64,000 nt of DNA from Bacteroidales bacterium MB20-C3-3 (GCA_035609245.1 CP141202.1:1302001-1366000); one strand, 5' to 3'. Counted from the first letter of the stretch, positions 1 to 9,391 are shown. Numbers and translations are program-made. The notes: generated by a model from the letters alone, not told the origin.

Positions 1-1579
1 CTGTTGAGGCAGGTGAATTAGCCGGAATTCTTCTCAGCAATGGTTCTGCAAAATATTTTAAAAGAGGTAATTCATAAATAAGCGCAGAGTTAAACATTAT
101 ATCTGCGTTCTCCTGGAATGGAAATATATTGCTTATTTCACCTCTTCTTACACTTGGCCATCTGAGTATAGTAGCTTCAGGACTTGCTCCTCTGTACTGA
201 CTGTCTCTTACCATTCTTCTAATAAGACGGCTGTCAGATGTAGATATATTGTTATTCTCGTCTAATGAAAGAGAGGTCAGGGCGCTGGCATAAATTTTAT
301 ATACTCTGTCTGCAGGAATATGATTTGTAAGGGCAGGATTAAGTCCGTGAATTCCCTCCATTATCAGAATATCCTTCTCTCCCAGGGTTAGTTTATCTCC
401 GGGAAAAACTCTTTTGCCCTGAGCAAAATCAAATTTTGGAAGTTCAATGGTCTTGCCCTCAAAAAGTTCGTTGAGTTGCTGATTAAGAAACTCTGTATCC
501 ATTGCTCCCAGAGATTCAAAATCAAAATTGCCATCTTTATCCCTTGGTGTTCTCTCTCTGTCTACAAAGTAGTTATCCATCTCAATTACTACAGGATTTA
601 ACCCGAGCACCTTCGCCTGCAGAGCAACTCTTTTTGAAGTGGTGGTTTTTCCGCTGCTTGAGGGTCCGGCAATAAGCACCAGCTTAACCTTATCCCTCCT
701 CTTATATATTTCATCAGCTATAGCAGCATATTTTCTCTCGTGAAGACCCTCTGAAATCTGAATCAGCTCCCTTGCCTTTCCCATTTTTATCGCACTGTTG
801 AGGGCGCCAACTCCGCTTACACCTAAAATACTGCACCAGTTTGAGTACTCTTTAAAAACATCAAAAAGTTTATACTGGTAAGGAGTTTTGACTATTTTAT
901 CAGGATTTGACGGGTTTGGAGTTCTAATGAGGAAACCTCTGCTGAAGAAGTCCAGATCCCAGGCCTGGATTACTCCGGTGGATGGGACAAGTGGTCCGTA
1001 ATAATGATCAGGATATCCGTCAAGGAAATATACAGTAGTGAAGAATTTGCCCCTCAGCTCGTGAAGCAGAGCCTTCTCCGGACGCCTGTTCTGCCTGAAC
1101 ATCTTTATTGCCTCTTCTGTCTTAATCTTGTGTCTGGTAAATGGCAAATCAGCATTAATTATCTGTTGAACTCTGTATTTAAGAGCTTTAACCTCCTCAT
1201 CACTTAGTGGTATCTCTTTAGGAGTACCATCTTCATCTCTCTGCAAATCTCTTATCTCTGCATACATCCCGTTTTGCAGGTTATAATCAATAACAAGTGA
1301 GTATTGTGGGTAGAGATCTGCAACAGCCTTTTGAACAATAAAATTAAGGGAGCGACTGTAGGTTCTCTGCCCATCTGTGTGTGAGTAATCAATAAACCTT
1401 ATATTGTTCTCAACATATATCTGGAAACTTAGCTCTTTAAGCTGATTATCAACAATAGCAGCCAGAACAGGTTGATCAGGTATATATCCTGTTCTCTCCA
1501 GCAATTCGCTAAGAGTGGTTCCCGGTTCACAATCAATTATTGAATTAATATTCTCGCAATAAACTTTAATGTTTGCCAT
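1..1579 (-). CDS. nucleoside kinase, uridine-kinase-like, with TGS-type N-terminus (3' end cut by window)
   Basis: The reading frame is open from an ATG at 1579 to the left edge, so at least 526 residues are present and the C-terminus is missing. The first ~60 residues look like a TGS/ubiquitin-like domain and the next part like the second additional domain of threonyl-tRNA synthetase. Around residues 300-310 lies a P-loop, AGPSSSGKTTTSKR, followed by a phosphoribulokinase/uridine kinase core with EMDNYFVDRERTP and IMEGIHGLNP. This domain order is common in Bacteroidota and Firmicutes 'nucleoside kinase' proteins of about 550 residues. The likely reaction is ATP-dependent nucleoside phosphorylation, but the substrate is not certain. 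It lies 17 bases after uvrA on the same strand and is probably the last gene of the pcm-uvrA operon. Confidence 0.85.
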   Translation of the reverse strand, partial: MANIKVYCENINSIIDCEPGTTLSELLERTGYIPDQPVLAAIVDNQLKELSFQIYVENNIRFIDYSHTDGQRTYSRSLNFIVQKAVADLYPQYSLVIDYNLQNGMYAEIRDLQRDEDGTPKEIPLSDEEVKALKYRVQQIINADLPFTRHKIKTEEAIKMFRQNRRPEKALLHELRGKFFTTVYFLDGYPDHYYGPLVPSTGVIQAWDLDFFSRGFLIRTPNPSNPDKIVKTPYQYKLFDVFKEYSNWCSILGVSGVGALNSAIKMGKARELIQISEGLHERKYAAIADEIYKRRDKVKLVLIAGPSSSGKTTTSKRVALQAKVLGLNPVVIEMDNYFVDRERTPRDKDGNFDFESLGAMDTEFLNQQLNELFEGKTIELPKFDFAQGKRVFPGDKLTLGEKDILIMEGIHGLNPALTNHIPADRVYKIYASALTSLSLDENNNISTSDSRLIRRMVRDSQYRGASPEATILRWPSVRRGEISNIFPFQENADIMFNSALIYELPLLKYFAEPLLRRIPANSPAST

Positions 1580-1596
1580 TTCGTTATTTTTTTGAC

Positions 1597-4404
1597 CTAA
1601 AGATATCGGCCTGTTACTGATTCTTCAATTTTCTTAATCTCCTCAGGAGTTCCTTGTGCAACTATTCTGCCGCCTCCCGAGCCACCCTCGGGCCCCATAT
1701 CAAATATATAATCAACTGACCGGAGCACATCCAGGTTATGTTCAATAATAATTACTGTATTCCCCTTATCAGTAAGTCTCTGGAGAACTCCAAGCAGGAC
1801 CCTTATATCCTCAAAATGTAAGCCGGTTGTAGGCTCATCCAGAATATAAAGGGTATTTCCTGTATCCTTTTTTGCAAGTTCTGCAGCTAGCTTAACTCTC
1901 TGGCTCTCCCCTCCAGACAGGGTTGTTGCAGATTGACCCAGGGTAACATAGCCAAGACCCACCTCATCCAAAGCTCTAAGTTTTTGCACTATAGATGGAA
2001 TATTTTCAAAGAACTCCACAGCCTGACTTATAGTCATATCAAGGATATCACTTATTGATTTCCCCTTGTATTTTACGGCAAGTGTGTCCTGAGTGTACCT
2101 TTTGCCATTACAGCTTTTGCAATGAACATAGACTGCGGGCAGAAAATTCATCTCTATTGTCTGGAGACCGGCACCCTTACAATCCTCACATCTTCCACCT
2201 TTAACATTAAATGAGAATCTGCCCGGCTTAAAGCCTCTGATTTTAGCATCAGGAGTTTCAGTGAGCAACTTCCTGATGTCGGAAAAGAGATTGGTATAGG
2301 TAGCAGGATTACTCCTTGGAGATCTCCCAATGGGAGCCTGATCTATCTCAACAATCTTGTCTATATTGTTAATTCCCTCTACCGAATCATATGGCAGTGG
2401 TGTGTATAAAGAGTGGAAATAGTGGTTGCTTATTACAGGCATTAGTGTCTCATTTATCAATGAAGATTTCCCGCTGCCGCTGACACCACTTACCCCAATA
2501 AAGCATCCCAGTGGAATTTTTATATCTACATTTTTAAGGTTGTTTCCCCTTGCTCCCCTGATCTCCAGGAAAAGGCCATTACCCTCTCTCCTGCTCCTTG
2601 GAACAGGGATAGTTCTGATCTTTTTCAGATATTCAATACTTAAACTATTTGTTGCAATAGCATCACTGACATCCATTTTTGTTATCTCATCCGGCGTTCC
2701 TGAAAAGAGCAGACGACCACCCTTATCTCCGGCACCGGGCCCCAGATCAATAAGCCAGTCTGAACTATTCATCATCTCCTCATCGTGCTCAACGACAATT
2801 ATGGAGTTCCCCTCATCCCTGAGTCTTCTCAGTGAATTTATCAGCTTAATATTATCTCTCTGATGAAGCCCTATACTTGGTTCATCCAGTATATAGAGAA
2901 CATTTACAAGTTTAGAGCCTATCTGTGTGGCCAGTCTGATTCGCTGACTCTCCCCTCCGCTAAGGCTTCTGGTAGATCTTGAGAGCGAAAGGTAACTGAG
3001 ACCTACGTCCAGAAGGAATTGAGTGCGCTCCCTGAGTTCCTTAAGAATGTCCCTTGCAATAGCTTTTTGTCTGGCCGATAGTCTCTCCTCTATGGTGCAC
3101 AGCCAGTTGTGAAGTTGCTGAAGATCCATCTCCGAGACTTCACTGATATTTAGTCCGTCAATTTTAAAGTGCAGTGACTCCTCTTTAAGCCTTGTGCCAT
3201 TGCAGAGCGGGCATAGAATCTCCTCTGTAAAGCGCTCTTTTTTCACAATAAGCTCTTCACTATCCCGCTCCTCCTTTTCAATCATTGAGATTATCCCCGG
3301 AAAACTCATCATCTGAGAAAGCGCAGGTGTTGATCCTACACGGAATAATTCATCTGAGCCATATATAATTATGTTCAGAGCATCCTCCTGTATATCCTTA
3401 ACAGGTTCGTGAAGAGAAAATCCATACTTCTTTGAAACAGCCTCAATCTGGGCAAAAACCATATTGTTCTTAAAAGAGCCAATGGGCGTTATGGCTCCCG
3501 CTGCTATTGACCTGGAATCATCGGGAATAATCTTTGATATATCCGCTTTGGAAATCATTCCCAACCCCTTGCAATGCGGACAGGCCCCCTGAGGTGAGTT
3601 GAATGAGAATGTGTGCGGAGCCGGCTCCGGATATGAGATTCCACTCTCAGGGCACATCAGGTGTTTACTTAAATGCCTTACAGCTCCGCTTTCAGTATCC
3701 AGAACTGAGAGAGCTCCCTTGCCGTGATGAAGGGCAGAAATCACAGATTCTCTGACTCTCTTTTCTGATCCGGGAGCGGGAATAATCTTATCAACTACCA
3801 GCTCTATGTAATGAGCCTTATACCTGTCAAGAGGCTGCAATGTAACAAGCTCTTTTATCTCTCCGTCCACCCTCATCTGCACAAAACCTCTCTTTATGTA
3901 GAGGTCAAAAAGTTCCCTGTAGTGACCCTTCCTCCCCTTAACCAGAGGTGACAATAAAATTGCCTTTTTCCCGGAATAGTCCCCCATTATCAGGTTAACA
4001 ATCTGCTCATCTGTGTACCTTATCATCTCAAGTCCGGTTGCAGGAGAGTAGGCATTTGAGGCTCTTGCGTATAAAAGCCTTAAAAAATCATATATCTCAG
4101 TAATTGTTCCGACTGTAGATCTGGGATTTCTCCCGGTAGTCTTCTGCTCTATGGCAATGATTGGGCTGAGGCCATCAATTGAATCTACATCCGGCCTCTC
4201 CAGAGATCCAATAAATTGTCTGGCGTATGCCGACAGAGTCTCCATATACCGTCTCTGCCCCTCGGCATAAATTGTATCAAAAGCAAGAGAAGATTTTCCA
4301 CTGCCACTAAGACCTGTTATTACAACAAGCTTGTGTCTGGGAATTGTAACATCTACACCTCTCAGATTGTGAACCCTTGCTCCTCTTACCTCAATATCGC
4401 TCAT
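1597..4404 (-). CDS. uvrA: excinuclease ABC subunit A
   Basis: UvrA is the damage-recognition ATPase of nucleotide excision repair. Two ABC ATPase halves are visible: a first Walker A GLSGSGKSS at about residues 31-39 and a second GVSGSGKSS, each with its signature LSGGESQR (followed by IRLATQ and VKLAAE). Zinc-binding Cys pairs are present (CPHCKGLG, CPLCNGTR, CEDCKGAG, CKSCNGKR). Length is about 935 residues, normal for the family. I chose the ATG at 4404 (MSDIEVRGARVHN) because family members begin close to the EVRGARVHNL motif; an in-frame GTG at 4428 would add eight residues. The gene begins 13 bases after the stop of the transglycosylase gene and is co-oriented with it. Confidence 0.97.
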   Translation of the reverse strand: MSDIEVRGARVHNLRGVDVTIPRHKLVVITGLSGSGKSSLAFDTIYAEGQRRYMETLSAYARQFIGSLERPDVDSIDGLSPIIAIEQKTTGRNPRSTVGTITEIYDFLRLLYARASNAYSPATGLEMIRYTDEQIVNLIMGDYSGKKAILLSPLVKGRKGHYRELFDLYIKRGFVQMRVDGEIKELVTLQPLDRYKAHYIELVVDKIIPAPGSEKRVRESVISALHHGKGALSVLDTESGAVRHLSKHLMCPESGISYPEPAPHTFSFNSPQGACPHCKGLGMISKADISKIIPDDSRSIAAGAITPIGSFKNNMVFAQIEAVSKKYGFSLHEPVKDIQEDALNIIIYGSDELFRVGSTPALSQMMSFPGIISMIEKEERDSEELIVKKERFTEEILCPLCNGTRLKEESLHFKIDGLNISEVSEMDLQQLHNWLCTIEERLSARQKAIARDILKELRERTQFLLDVGLSYLSLSRSTRSLSGGESQRIRLATQIGSKLVNVLYILDEPSIGLHQRDNIKLINSLRRLRDEGNSIIVVEHDEEMMNSSDWLIDLGPGAGDKGGRLLFSGTPDEITKMDVSDAIATNSLSIEYLKKIRTIPVPRSRREGNGLFLEIRGARGNNLKNVDIKIPLGCFIGVSGVSGSGKSSLINETLMPVISNHYFHSLYTPLPYDSVEGINNIDKIVEIDQAPIGRSPRSNPATYTNLFSDIRKLLTETPDAKIRGFKPGRFSFNVKGGRCEDCKGAGLQTIEMNFLPAVYVHCKSCNGKRYTQDTLAVKYKGKSISDILDMTISQAVEFFENIPSIVQKLRALDEVGLGYVTLGQSATTLSGGESQRVKLAAELAKKDTGNTLYILDEPTTGLHFEDIRVLLGVLQRLTDKGNTVIIIEHNLDVLRSVDYIFDMGPEGGSGGGRIVAQGTPEEIKKIEESVTGRYL

Positions 4405-4417
4405 TTTAAGGATGTGA

Positions 4418-5323
4418 TTACTGCTCACGGTAACCCTCTGCAGGGACCTTGACTACATAGGTTCTGCCTGGTTTGTTTTCTAACTTGTTTGCTCGGATCC
4501 ACTGGTTGTACATCTTGAGCAATTTAAAATTTGTATTGTGCTTTGATGCAAAATCACTCCAGTTATCAACTCTGCCTTTTACTGTTATTTCACTATATTC
4601 AAGTGGTTTAAAAAGGTCATCCTTACCAATGTAAAAACCAAAAGCTCGTGGATCTTCCAGTAAAATTTTGAACGCAAGTGCTCTGTATACATATCTTCCT
4701 GTCTCCTCAGGAAACTGAGTGTCATAATAGTTGTTCTGGGACTGGATTTTCATCCTGTATCTCACATTACTCATTCCAATGTTAAAAGAGGCGGCAGCCA
4801 TTGTCCAGGAACCAAATTCGGCAAAAGCCTTTTTAAAATAGGCCGCAGCGGCCCTGGTAGATTTCTCAATATTATACCTCTCGTCCACCTCGGCATCAAC
4901 AATAAGTCCGTACTCCTTTGCTGTCCCTGCAAGAAATTGCCAATATCCCCCTGCGTTGGCAGGTGAAACAACCGGCTGGAGGCCGCTCTCTGCAATGCAC
5001 AGATAGTAGAAATCCTCGTGAAGACCCTCCTCTTTAAGAATCTTTACTATTTCATCCCTGTATCTGTTGTTCAACTGGATAATATAAGTAATACTTGCGT
5101 GCCAGTAAGAGATTACCATCAACTCTCTCTGTAATGACTCTTTAACATCAAAGTAGTTAAGAGGTACATCCTCCCCTGCAAAAGATAGTTTTTTGGGAAT
5201 TGCAGGTATCTTAACAACCTGCTCAACCTGAAGAGCATCTCCATCCGCGGCCGTTGCAGAACTATTACCTGCGCCGGTGCAAAAAGCCAGTAAAGGAATG
5301 AGTAGTGTTAATTTTAATCTCAT
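4418..5323 (-). CDS. secreted lytic transglycosylase, MltD/SLT-like
   Basis: This 301-residue protein starts with a signal sequence (MRLKLTLLIPLLAFCTGAG) and is predicted to act on peptidoglycan in the periplasm. The SLT lysozyme-like fold is shown by CIAESGLQPVVSPANAGGYW, with the catalytic Glu at residue 112 in the AESGL motif, then QFLAGTAKEYGL and a second helix pair AAAASFNIGMSNV. No LysM repeats follow, so it is shorter than MltD of enterobacteria. An upstream extension to 5380 exists in frame, but the start at 5323 places the signal peptide at the N-terminus. A Cys at position 15 lies after LAF, which is a poor lipobox, so lipidation is doubtful. Gap to the upstream hydrolase gene is 16 bases. 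Confidence 0.85.
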   Translation of the reverse strand: MRLKLTLLIPLLAFCTGAGNSSATAADGDALQVEQVVKIPAIPKKLSFAGEDVPLNYFDVKESLQRELMVISYWHASITYIIQLNNRYRDEIVKILKEEGLHEDFYYLCIAESGLQPVVSPANAGGYWQFLAGTAKEYGLIVDAEVDERYNIEKSTRAAAAYFKKAFAEFGSWTMAAASFNIGMSNVRYRMKIQSQNNYYDTQFPEETGRYVYRALAFKILLEDPRAFGFYIGKDDLFKPLEYSEITVKGRVDNWSDFASKHNTNFKLLKMYNQWIRANKLENKPGRTYVVKVPAEGYREQ

Positions 5324-5339
5324 AATAAATTCTTTAATT

Positions 5340-5984
5340 CTATTCATATCTAAGAAACGGATTGCTTGCAATCTCCTCACTTATAGTAGTAGCAGGACCA
5401 TGTCCGGGATAGACTTTATAATCACCTCCTAAGGTGATTACCTTATTCAGAAGGCTATCCATAAGCTGCTCATAATCACCCCCGGGCAGATCTGTTCTGC
5501 CAATACTGCCAGCAAAAAGAGAGTCTCCTGTTATCACAAATTTGTCATCATCAGATACCAGACAAATACCACCCTGGGAGTGGCCGGGAGTGTGAATTAC
5601 TCTGATTTTACTGCTTCCAAATTCTATTTGATCACCATCTTTTAAATCGATGGTATTTACAGGGGGCTGTTCAATTTTATAACCGAACATCTCTGTGTAC
5701 TGTTTAGCCCTTTCTATGTGATGTTTGTCATCAATATGAATATATGCAGGCACTCCCCATTTAGAGACGACAAAGGCATTACCCATTATATGGTCAAAAT
5801 GGCCGTGGGTATTGACAAGCTTTACAGGATGAAGATTATTTTGCTCAATAAATTTCACAAGTCTCTCTTGCTCATTTTCTGTATAGCAACCCGGATCTAC
5901 TATTACACACTCTCCTGATTCATCCCATAGCAGATAGCTACACTCTCTCAGGTCATTAAAGTAAAAAGATTTAATCTGTATCAT
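5340..5984 (-). CDS. metallo-beta-lactamase-fold hydrolase, glyoxalase II-like
   Basis: The protein has 214 residues and the complete metal-binding set of the family: NTHGHFDHIMGN at about 59-69 (HxHxDH), HTPGHSQGG, GDSLFAGSIGRTDLPGGD and VYPGHGP near the C-terminus. Small cytosolic members like this hydrolyse thioesters such as S-lactoylglutathione-type substrates or act on persulfides; the true substrate cannot be read from sequence. The start at 5984 (MIQIKSFYFND) is preferred because the longer frame up to 6053 would overlap the upstream pcm gene and has a non-family N-terminus. It is the second gene of the minus-strand operon. Confidence 0.88.
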   Translation of the reverse strand: MIQIKSFYFNDLRECSYLLWDESGECVIVDPGCYTENEQERLVKFIEQNNLHPVKLVNTHGHFDHIMGNAFVVSKWGVPAYIHIDDKHHIERAKQYTEMFGYKIEQPPVNTIDLKDGDQIEFGSSKIRVIHTPGHSQGGICLVSDDDKFVITGDSLFAGSIGRTDLPGGDYEQLMDSLLNKVITLGGDYKVYPGHGPATTISEEIASNPFLRYE

Positions 5985-6000
5985 AATTTTCAGTTTTATA

Positions 6001-6645
6001 CTATTGCTCGGTACCCTCCAACATAGGAACAAATTTAAACTCACCATGTTCACTTAAAGAGTACTCTGTTTCACTCTTTCTCTCAATTACACTCATCACC
6101 TGGGTCCCATTCCCAACAGGTATAACCATTTTACCCCCAATTTCAAGTTGCTCCAGCAGAGTTTTGGGAATTTCAGGGGCTCCGCAAGTAACAAGTATTC
6201 CCTTAAATGGTGCAAATTTGGGTAATCCTGCAAATCCATCTCCAAAAAAAAGGTTTGGAGTGTGATAATCAAGTCTTATAAGATTTTTTTGAGCAAGCTG
6301 ATAGAGTGACCTCTGCCTCTCAATACTAAAGACTCTGTATCCCAACTCAGAGAGCACGGCTGTCTGATATGCGCACCCTGTTCCTATCTCCAGAACCTTG
6401 TCCCATTTTGAGAGTTGAAGAAGCTCTGTCTGCATGGCAACAGTGAATGGCTGCGAAATTGTCTGACCGGCTCCAATAGGGAGCGGCTTATCCTGATATG
6501 CCAGATTATCAAGCCCGTATTCAAGGAACATATGTCTTGGCACGCGTCCCATTGCTTCCAAAATCTCCCTTCTGAACTGATACTTTGAGGAAAGATGTTC
6601 TATCAGTTGCTTCCTCCTGCCTCTATGTTGTAATGTGTCTAACAT
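6001..6645 (-). CDS. pcm: protein-L-isoaspartate O-methyltransferase
   Basis: This enzyme uses S-adenosylmethionine to methylate isoaspartyl residues and start repair of damaged proteins. Diagnostic motifs are AGQTISQPFTVAMQTELLQL, the SAM loop VLEIGTGCAYQTAVLSELG, and LVTCGAPEIPKTLLEQL near the end. The length of 214 residues is typical. It is the first gene of the operon that continues through uvrA. A -7 element lies only four bases before this ATG (6650-6657), so the mRNA should be leaderless or nearly so. Confidence 0.95.
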   Translation of the reverse strand: MLDTLQHRGRRKQLIEHLSSKYQFRREILEAMGRVPRHMFLEYGLDNLAYQDKPLPIGAGQTISQPFTVAMQTELLQLSKWDKVLEIGTGCAYQTAVLSELGYRVFSIERQRSLYQLAQKNLIRLDYHTPNLFFGDGFAGLPKFAPFKGILVTCGAPEIPKTLLEQLEIGGKMVIPVGNGTQVMSVIERKSETEYSLSEHGEFKFVPMLEGTEQ

Positions 6646-6649
6646 TCCA

Positions 6650-6657
6650 CAAAATTA
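6650..6657 (-). promoter_or_regulatory. -7 promoter element of pcm operon
   Basis: TAATTTTG on the minus strand matches the Bacteroidota -7 consensus TAnnTTTG. It is followed by TGGA and then the pcm ATG, so transcription would begin at or just before the start codon. No clear -33 TTG was found at the expected distance. Confidence 0.5.
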
Positions 6658-6671
6658 CTAAAATCTTTTCT

Positions 6672-6679
6672 TAATTTTG
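6672..6679 (+). promoter_or_regulatory. -7 promoter element of deoxynucleoside kinase gene
   Basis: TAATTTTG matches TAnnTTTG and lies 40 bases before the ATG at 6720, diverging from the pcm promoter. No clear -33 element was seen. Confidence 0.45.
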
Positions 6680-6719
6680 CAGAAGCATTCAGTACCAACC
6701 TACACTTAAAGAGAGCATC

Positions 6720-7334
6720 ATGCACATAGCTATAGCAGGAAACATCGGAAGCGGAAAAACAACTTTAACCAGACTACTATCAAAGCATTACGGGTGGGAA
6801 CCAAAATATGAAGAGGTTGATAACAACCCCTATCTTTCTGATTTCTATCACGATATGCAAAGGTGGTCATTCAATTTGCAAATCTATTTTCTGAAGGAGA
6901 GATTTAAGGGTTTGGTTGAGATTGAGAGGAGTGGTATTAATGTAGTTCAGGACAGAACAATTTACGAAGATGCACGCATATTTGCTCCTAATCTTCACGC
7001 TATGGGACTTATGTCAAGCAGAGATTTTGAAAATTACAACTCGCTCTTTGATTTGATGCTCTCTCTTGTAAAGCCACCTGAATTACTTATCTATCTAAGA
7101 TCTTCTATCCCTAATCTTGTTTCTCAGATTCACAAAAGAGGAAGGGATTATGAGAGCGGAATCAGAATTGATTACCTCTCCGGACTAAACGAAAGGTATG
7201 AAAAATGGATCTCTGAATACAAAGACGGAAAAATTCTGATCATTGATGTTGATGAGAATAAATTTGAAGATAAGCTTGAAGATTTGAGTAATGTAATCGA
7301 TAAGATTGACGCAAGACTCAACGGACTCTTCTAA
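6720..7334 (+). CDS. deoxynucleoside kinase
   Basis: The product is 204 residues and belongs to the dCK/dGK-type deoxynucleoside kinases, which phosphorylate deoxynucleosides for dNTP salvage in the cytosol. The P-loop GNIGSGKTT is at residues 7-15. Also visible are DRTIYEDARIF (the DRS/ED substrate region), the LIYLRSS strand, and HKRGRDYESGI, the arginine-rich lid. Family members of this type in Bacteroidota are often annotated deoxyadenosine or deoxyguanosine kinases; base specificity cannot be decided here. It is monocistronic, convergent with the PfkB kinase gene nine bases away. Confidence 0.9.
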   Translation: MHIAIAGNIGSGKTTLTRLLSKHYGWEPKYEEVDNNPYLSDFYHDMQRWSFNLQIYFLKERFKGLVEIERSGINVVQDRTIYEDARIFAPNLHAMGLMSSRDFENYNSLFDLMLSLVKPPELLIYLRSSIPNLVSQIHKRGRDYESGIRIDYLSGLNERYEKWISEYKDGKILIIDVDENKFEDKLEDLSNVIDKIDARLNGLF

Positions 7335-7342
7335 ATCTGCTT

Positions 7343-8335
7343 TTACTGAAGCAAGCCGGTATGCTCCCTGATCTGCTGTTTTGCATGTTTCCAGCGTGGA
7401 ATATCAATCTTTGGCCCAATTACCTCTACAACTTTTGCCGCAACAATAGAGCCAACATCTCCACACTCTTTTAAGGAGAGTCCGTGTGAATGGGCAAACA
7501 AAAAACCTGCCGCATAGATATCTCCAGCTCCTGTTGCATCTATTGTATCTGCCGGCCAAGCCTCAATATAGTGATAATCATCTCCGCTTTTAACCATTGA
7601 GCCATCTTTGCCTATCTTAACAATTGCAATTTTACAAATTTTTGCAATTTCATCAAGAGCCTCCCTTGGGGGCTTTTTAGCAAATACCTCTGCCTCTGTC
7701 TCATTTGCAAAAACAATATCTACATAGTGTTCAATAATGTCGTGAAGAAATGCATCATTGCTCTCTACTACATTGTAGCTTGCCATATCCAGTGATATTA
7801 TCATACCCTCCTCCTTTGCAAGTTCAACGGCTCTTCTCACAAGCTCTTGATTCTGCACAAGATACCCTTCAATATGAAAATAATCATACCCTTTAAACAT
7901 TTCAGCGGTGAGGTCCTCCGGAACAAGCTCAATGGCAGCGCCAAGATATACGGCAAAAGTCCTCTCAGCATTAGGAGCAGTAATAAAAACCATTGCACGC
8001 CCGGAGGCTGCCTTTCCCTTAAGCAGAGTAGAGCTGATACCGTTCCTTGCCTGATCTGACTTAAACAATGATCCCAGTTCGTCTGCTCCTACCTTTCCAA
8101 TAAACGAAGATGGCATTCCAAGAACAGCAGTACCTGCAATAGTATTAGCTGAAGAGCCTCCGGCTACCAGCTGAACCCCCATTGTTCTTAGTCTTTGCCA
8201 GATTTTATCACCTGTTTCACGATCTACATGTTGCATACTGCCCTTTGGCAGATGGTAGTGATCAAGTAAAGAGTCATCCTCCAATACAGCAAGGATGTCA
8301 GTTAGAGCATTGCCTATTCCTAATATTGATTTCAT
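7343..8335 (-). CDS. PfkB-family sugar/nucleoside kinase, adenosine kinase-like
   Basis: The 330-residue protein has the two PfkB signatures: the N-terminal GGSSANTIAGTAVLGMPSSF and the C-terminal DATGAGDIYAAGFL, with the catalytic Asp at about residue 272. The N-terminus (SILGIGNALTDILAVLEDD) resembles adenosine kinase-like members. It probably transfers phosphate from ATP to the hydroxymethyl group of a sugar or nucleoside; the substrate is unknown. The start at 8335 (MKSILGIGN) fits the family better than the in-frame ATG at 8350. It is transcribed toward the deoxynucleoside kinase gene. Confidence 0.88.
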   Translation of the reverse strand: MKSILGIGNALTDILAVLEDDSLLDHYHLPKGSMQHVDRETGDKIWQRLRTMGVQLVAGGSSANTIAGTAVLGMPSSFIGKVGADELGSLFKSDQARNGISSTLLKGKAASGRAMVFITAPNAERTFAVYLGAAIELVPEDLTAEMFKGYDYFHIEGYLVQNQELVRRAVELAKEEGMIISLDMASYNVVESNDAFLHDIIEHYVDIVFANETEAEVFAKKPPREALDEIAKICKIAIVKIGKDGSMVKSGDDYHYIEAWPADTIDATGAGDIYAAGFLFAHSHGLSLKECGDVGSIVAAKVVEVIGPKIDIPRWKHAKQQIREHTGLLQ

Positions 8336-8359
8336 CCCCGCAAAGTTCATATTTTTTTG

Positions 8360-8367
8360 TAGGTTTG
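8360..8367 (+). promoter_or_regulatory. -7 promoter element of the 8384-15038 gene run
   Basis: TAGGTTTG matches TAnnTTTG and ends 16 bases before the ATG at 8384. No clear -33 TTG was found upstream. Confidence 0.45.
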
Positions 8368-8383
8368 CAAAAAATAATACTTA

Positions 8384-9391
8384 ATGACCTTATCTGACTC
8401 CCGACCAGATTATTCAGGGAAAATTTTTTCCGTTTTAAAGTATGTCATACTTCTTTTTTTGGCTGGAACCCTGCTGTGGTTTTCATTCCGGGAGGTTGAG
8501 TGGAGTTCCTTTGCAGAGGGGTTCAGATCTGCAGACTTCAGGTGGATTGGTCTCTCAATGGTAATTAGCGTTCTGGCTTTTTTGATAAGGGCTCTCAGAT
8601 GGAGATTGATTATGCTCCCACTTGGTAACAGAGTAACCCGAATGGACTCCTGGCATGGGATTAATGTAGGTTACATAACAAATTTTGCACTCCCAAGAGC
8701 AGGCGAACTGGCGAGATGCGGAGTGATTACAAGAAGAACAGGAGTGCCATTTGAAACTGTTGCCGGAACAGTTGTACTAGAGAGAAGCATTGATATGCTC
8801 TCCCTTATTTTAGTATCAGCAGGAGTCATGATTTTCTTCTGGGATAGTTTTGGTGGTTTCATTGACAAACAGATTATCTCATCACTTGAGGATAAATTTT
8901 CCTCTGAATTATTATTGATTGGGTTGGTTTTTCTTTTAGCAGTTGTCCTGTTTTTGTATATAGTCTGGAGATACAGAAAGAGTCATCCGGTATTTGCAAA
9001 AATTATAAGCATAGTTAAGGGGATTCTTCAGGGTCTCTCCTCCGGTTTTAAAATGAAGCAGAAGTGGTCTTTTATAGTTTATACCATTATGCTGTGGGTA
9101 TGCTATTGGTTAATGAGTTACACAACAATACTATCATTCTCAGGCAGCGGAATGGAGCTGGGTCCTAAAGATGCTCTTTTTTTGATGATGGTTGGCAGTT
9201 TTGGATGGGTTATTCCCGTTCAGGGAGGAATAGGGGCATATCACTTGATAATATCACTCGCACTATATACAGTATATGGGATTTCTCAAACTACAGGAGT
9301 AATATTCGCAACAATATCACACGGCTCCCAGGCCATAACGATGCTACTTTTTGGCGCAATTTCACTCCTTTCTATAACAATAAGAAAATGA
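8384..9391 (+). CDS. flippase-like membrane protein (lysylphosphatidylglycerol synthase transmembrane / UPF0104 family)
   Basis: The product is 335 residues of mostly hydrophobic sequence with about eight membrane segments. Family features are SFREVEWSSFAEGFRSADFRW at the N-terminus, FLIRALRWRLIM, the conserved GYITNFALPRAGELARC segment, and PVQGGIGAYHLIISLALY near the end. Such proteins are the membrane half of lysyl-phosphatidylglycerol flippase-synthases, standing alone without the synthase domain; the lipid they move is unknown. Its stop overlaps the start of the sensor kinase gene by four bases (ATGA), suggesting translational coupling. Confidence 0.85.
   Translation: MTLSDSRPDYSGKIFSVLKYVILLFLAGTLLWFSFREVEWSSFAEGFRSADFRWIGLSMVISVLAFLIRALRWRLIMLPLGNRVTRMDSWHGINVGYITNFALPRAGELARCGVITRRTGVPFETVAGTVVLERSIDMLSLILVSAGVMIFFWDSFGGFIDKQIISSLEDKFSSELLLIGLVFLLAVVLFLYIVWRYRKSHPVFAKIISIVKGILQGLSSGFKMKQKWSFIVYTIMLWVCYWLMSYTTILSFSGSGMELGPKDALFLMMVGSFGWVIPVQGGIGAYHLIISLALYTVYGISQTTGVIFATISHGSQAITMLLFGAISLLSITIRK

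Noticed and set aside
2426-2863. Plus-strand open frame opposite uvrA
   Set aside because: Antisense to a fully conserved uvrA; codon pattern is a shadow of the real gene.
4216-4452. Small plus-strand frame at the uvrA start
   Set aside because: Antisense to the uvrA P-loop region and the transglycosylase end; no independent support.
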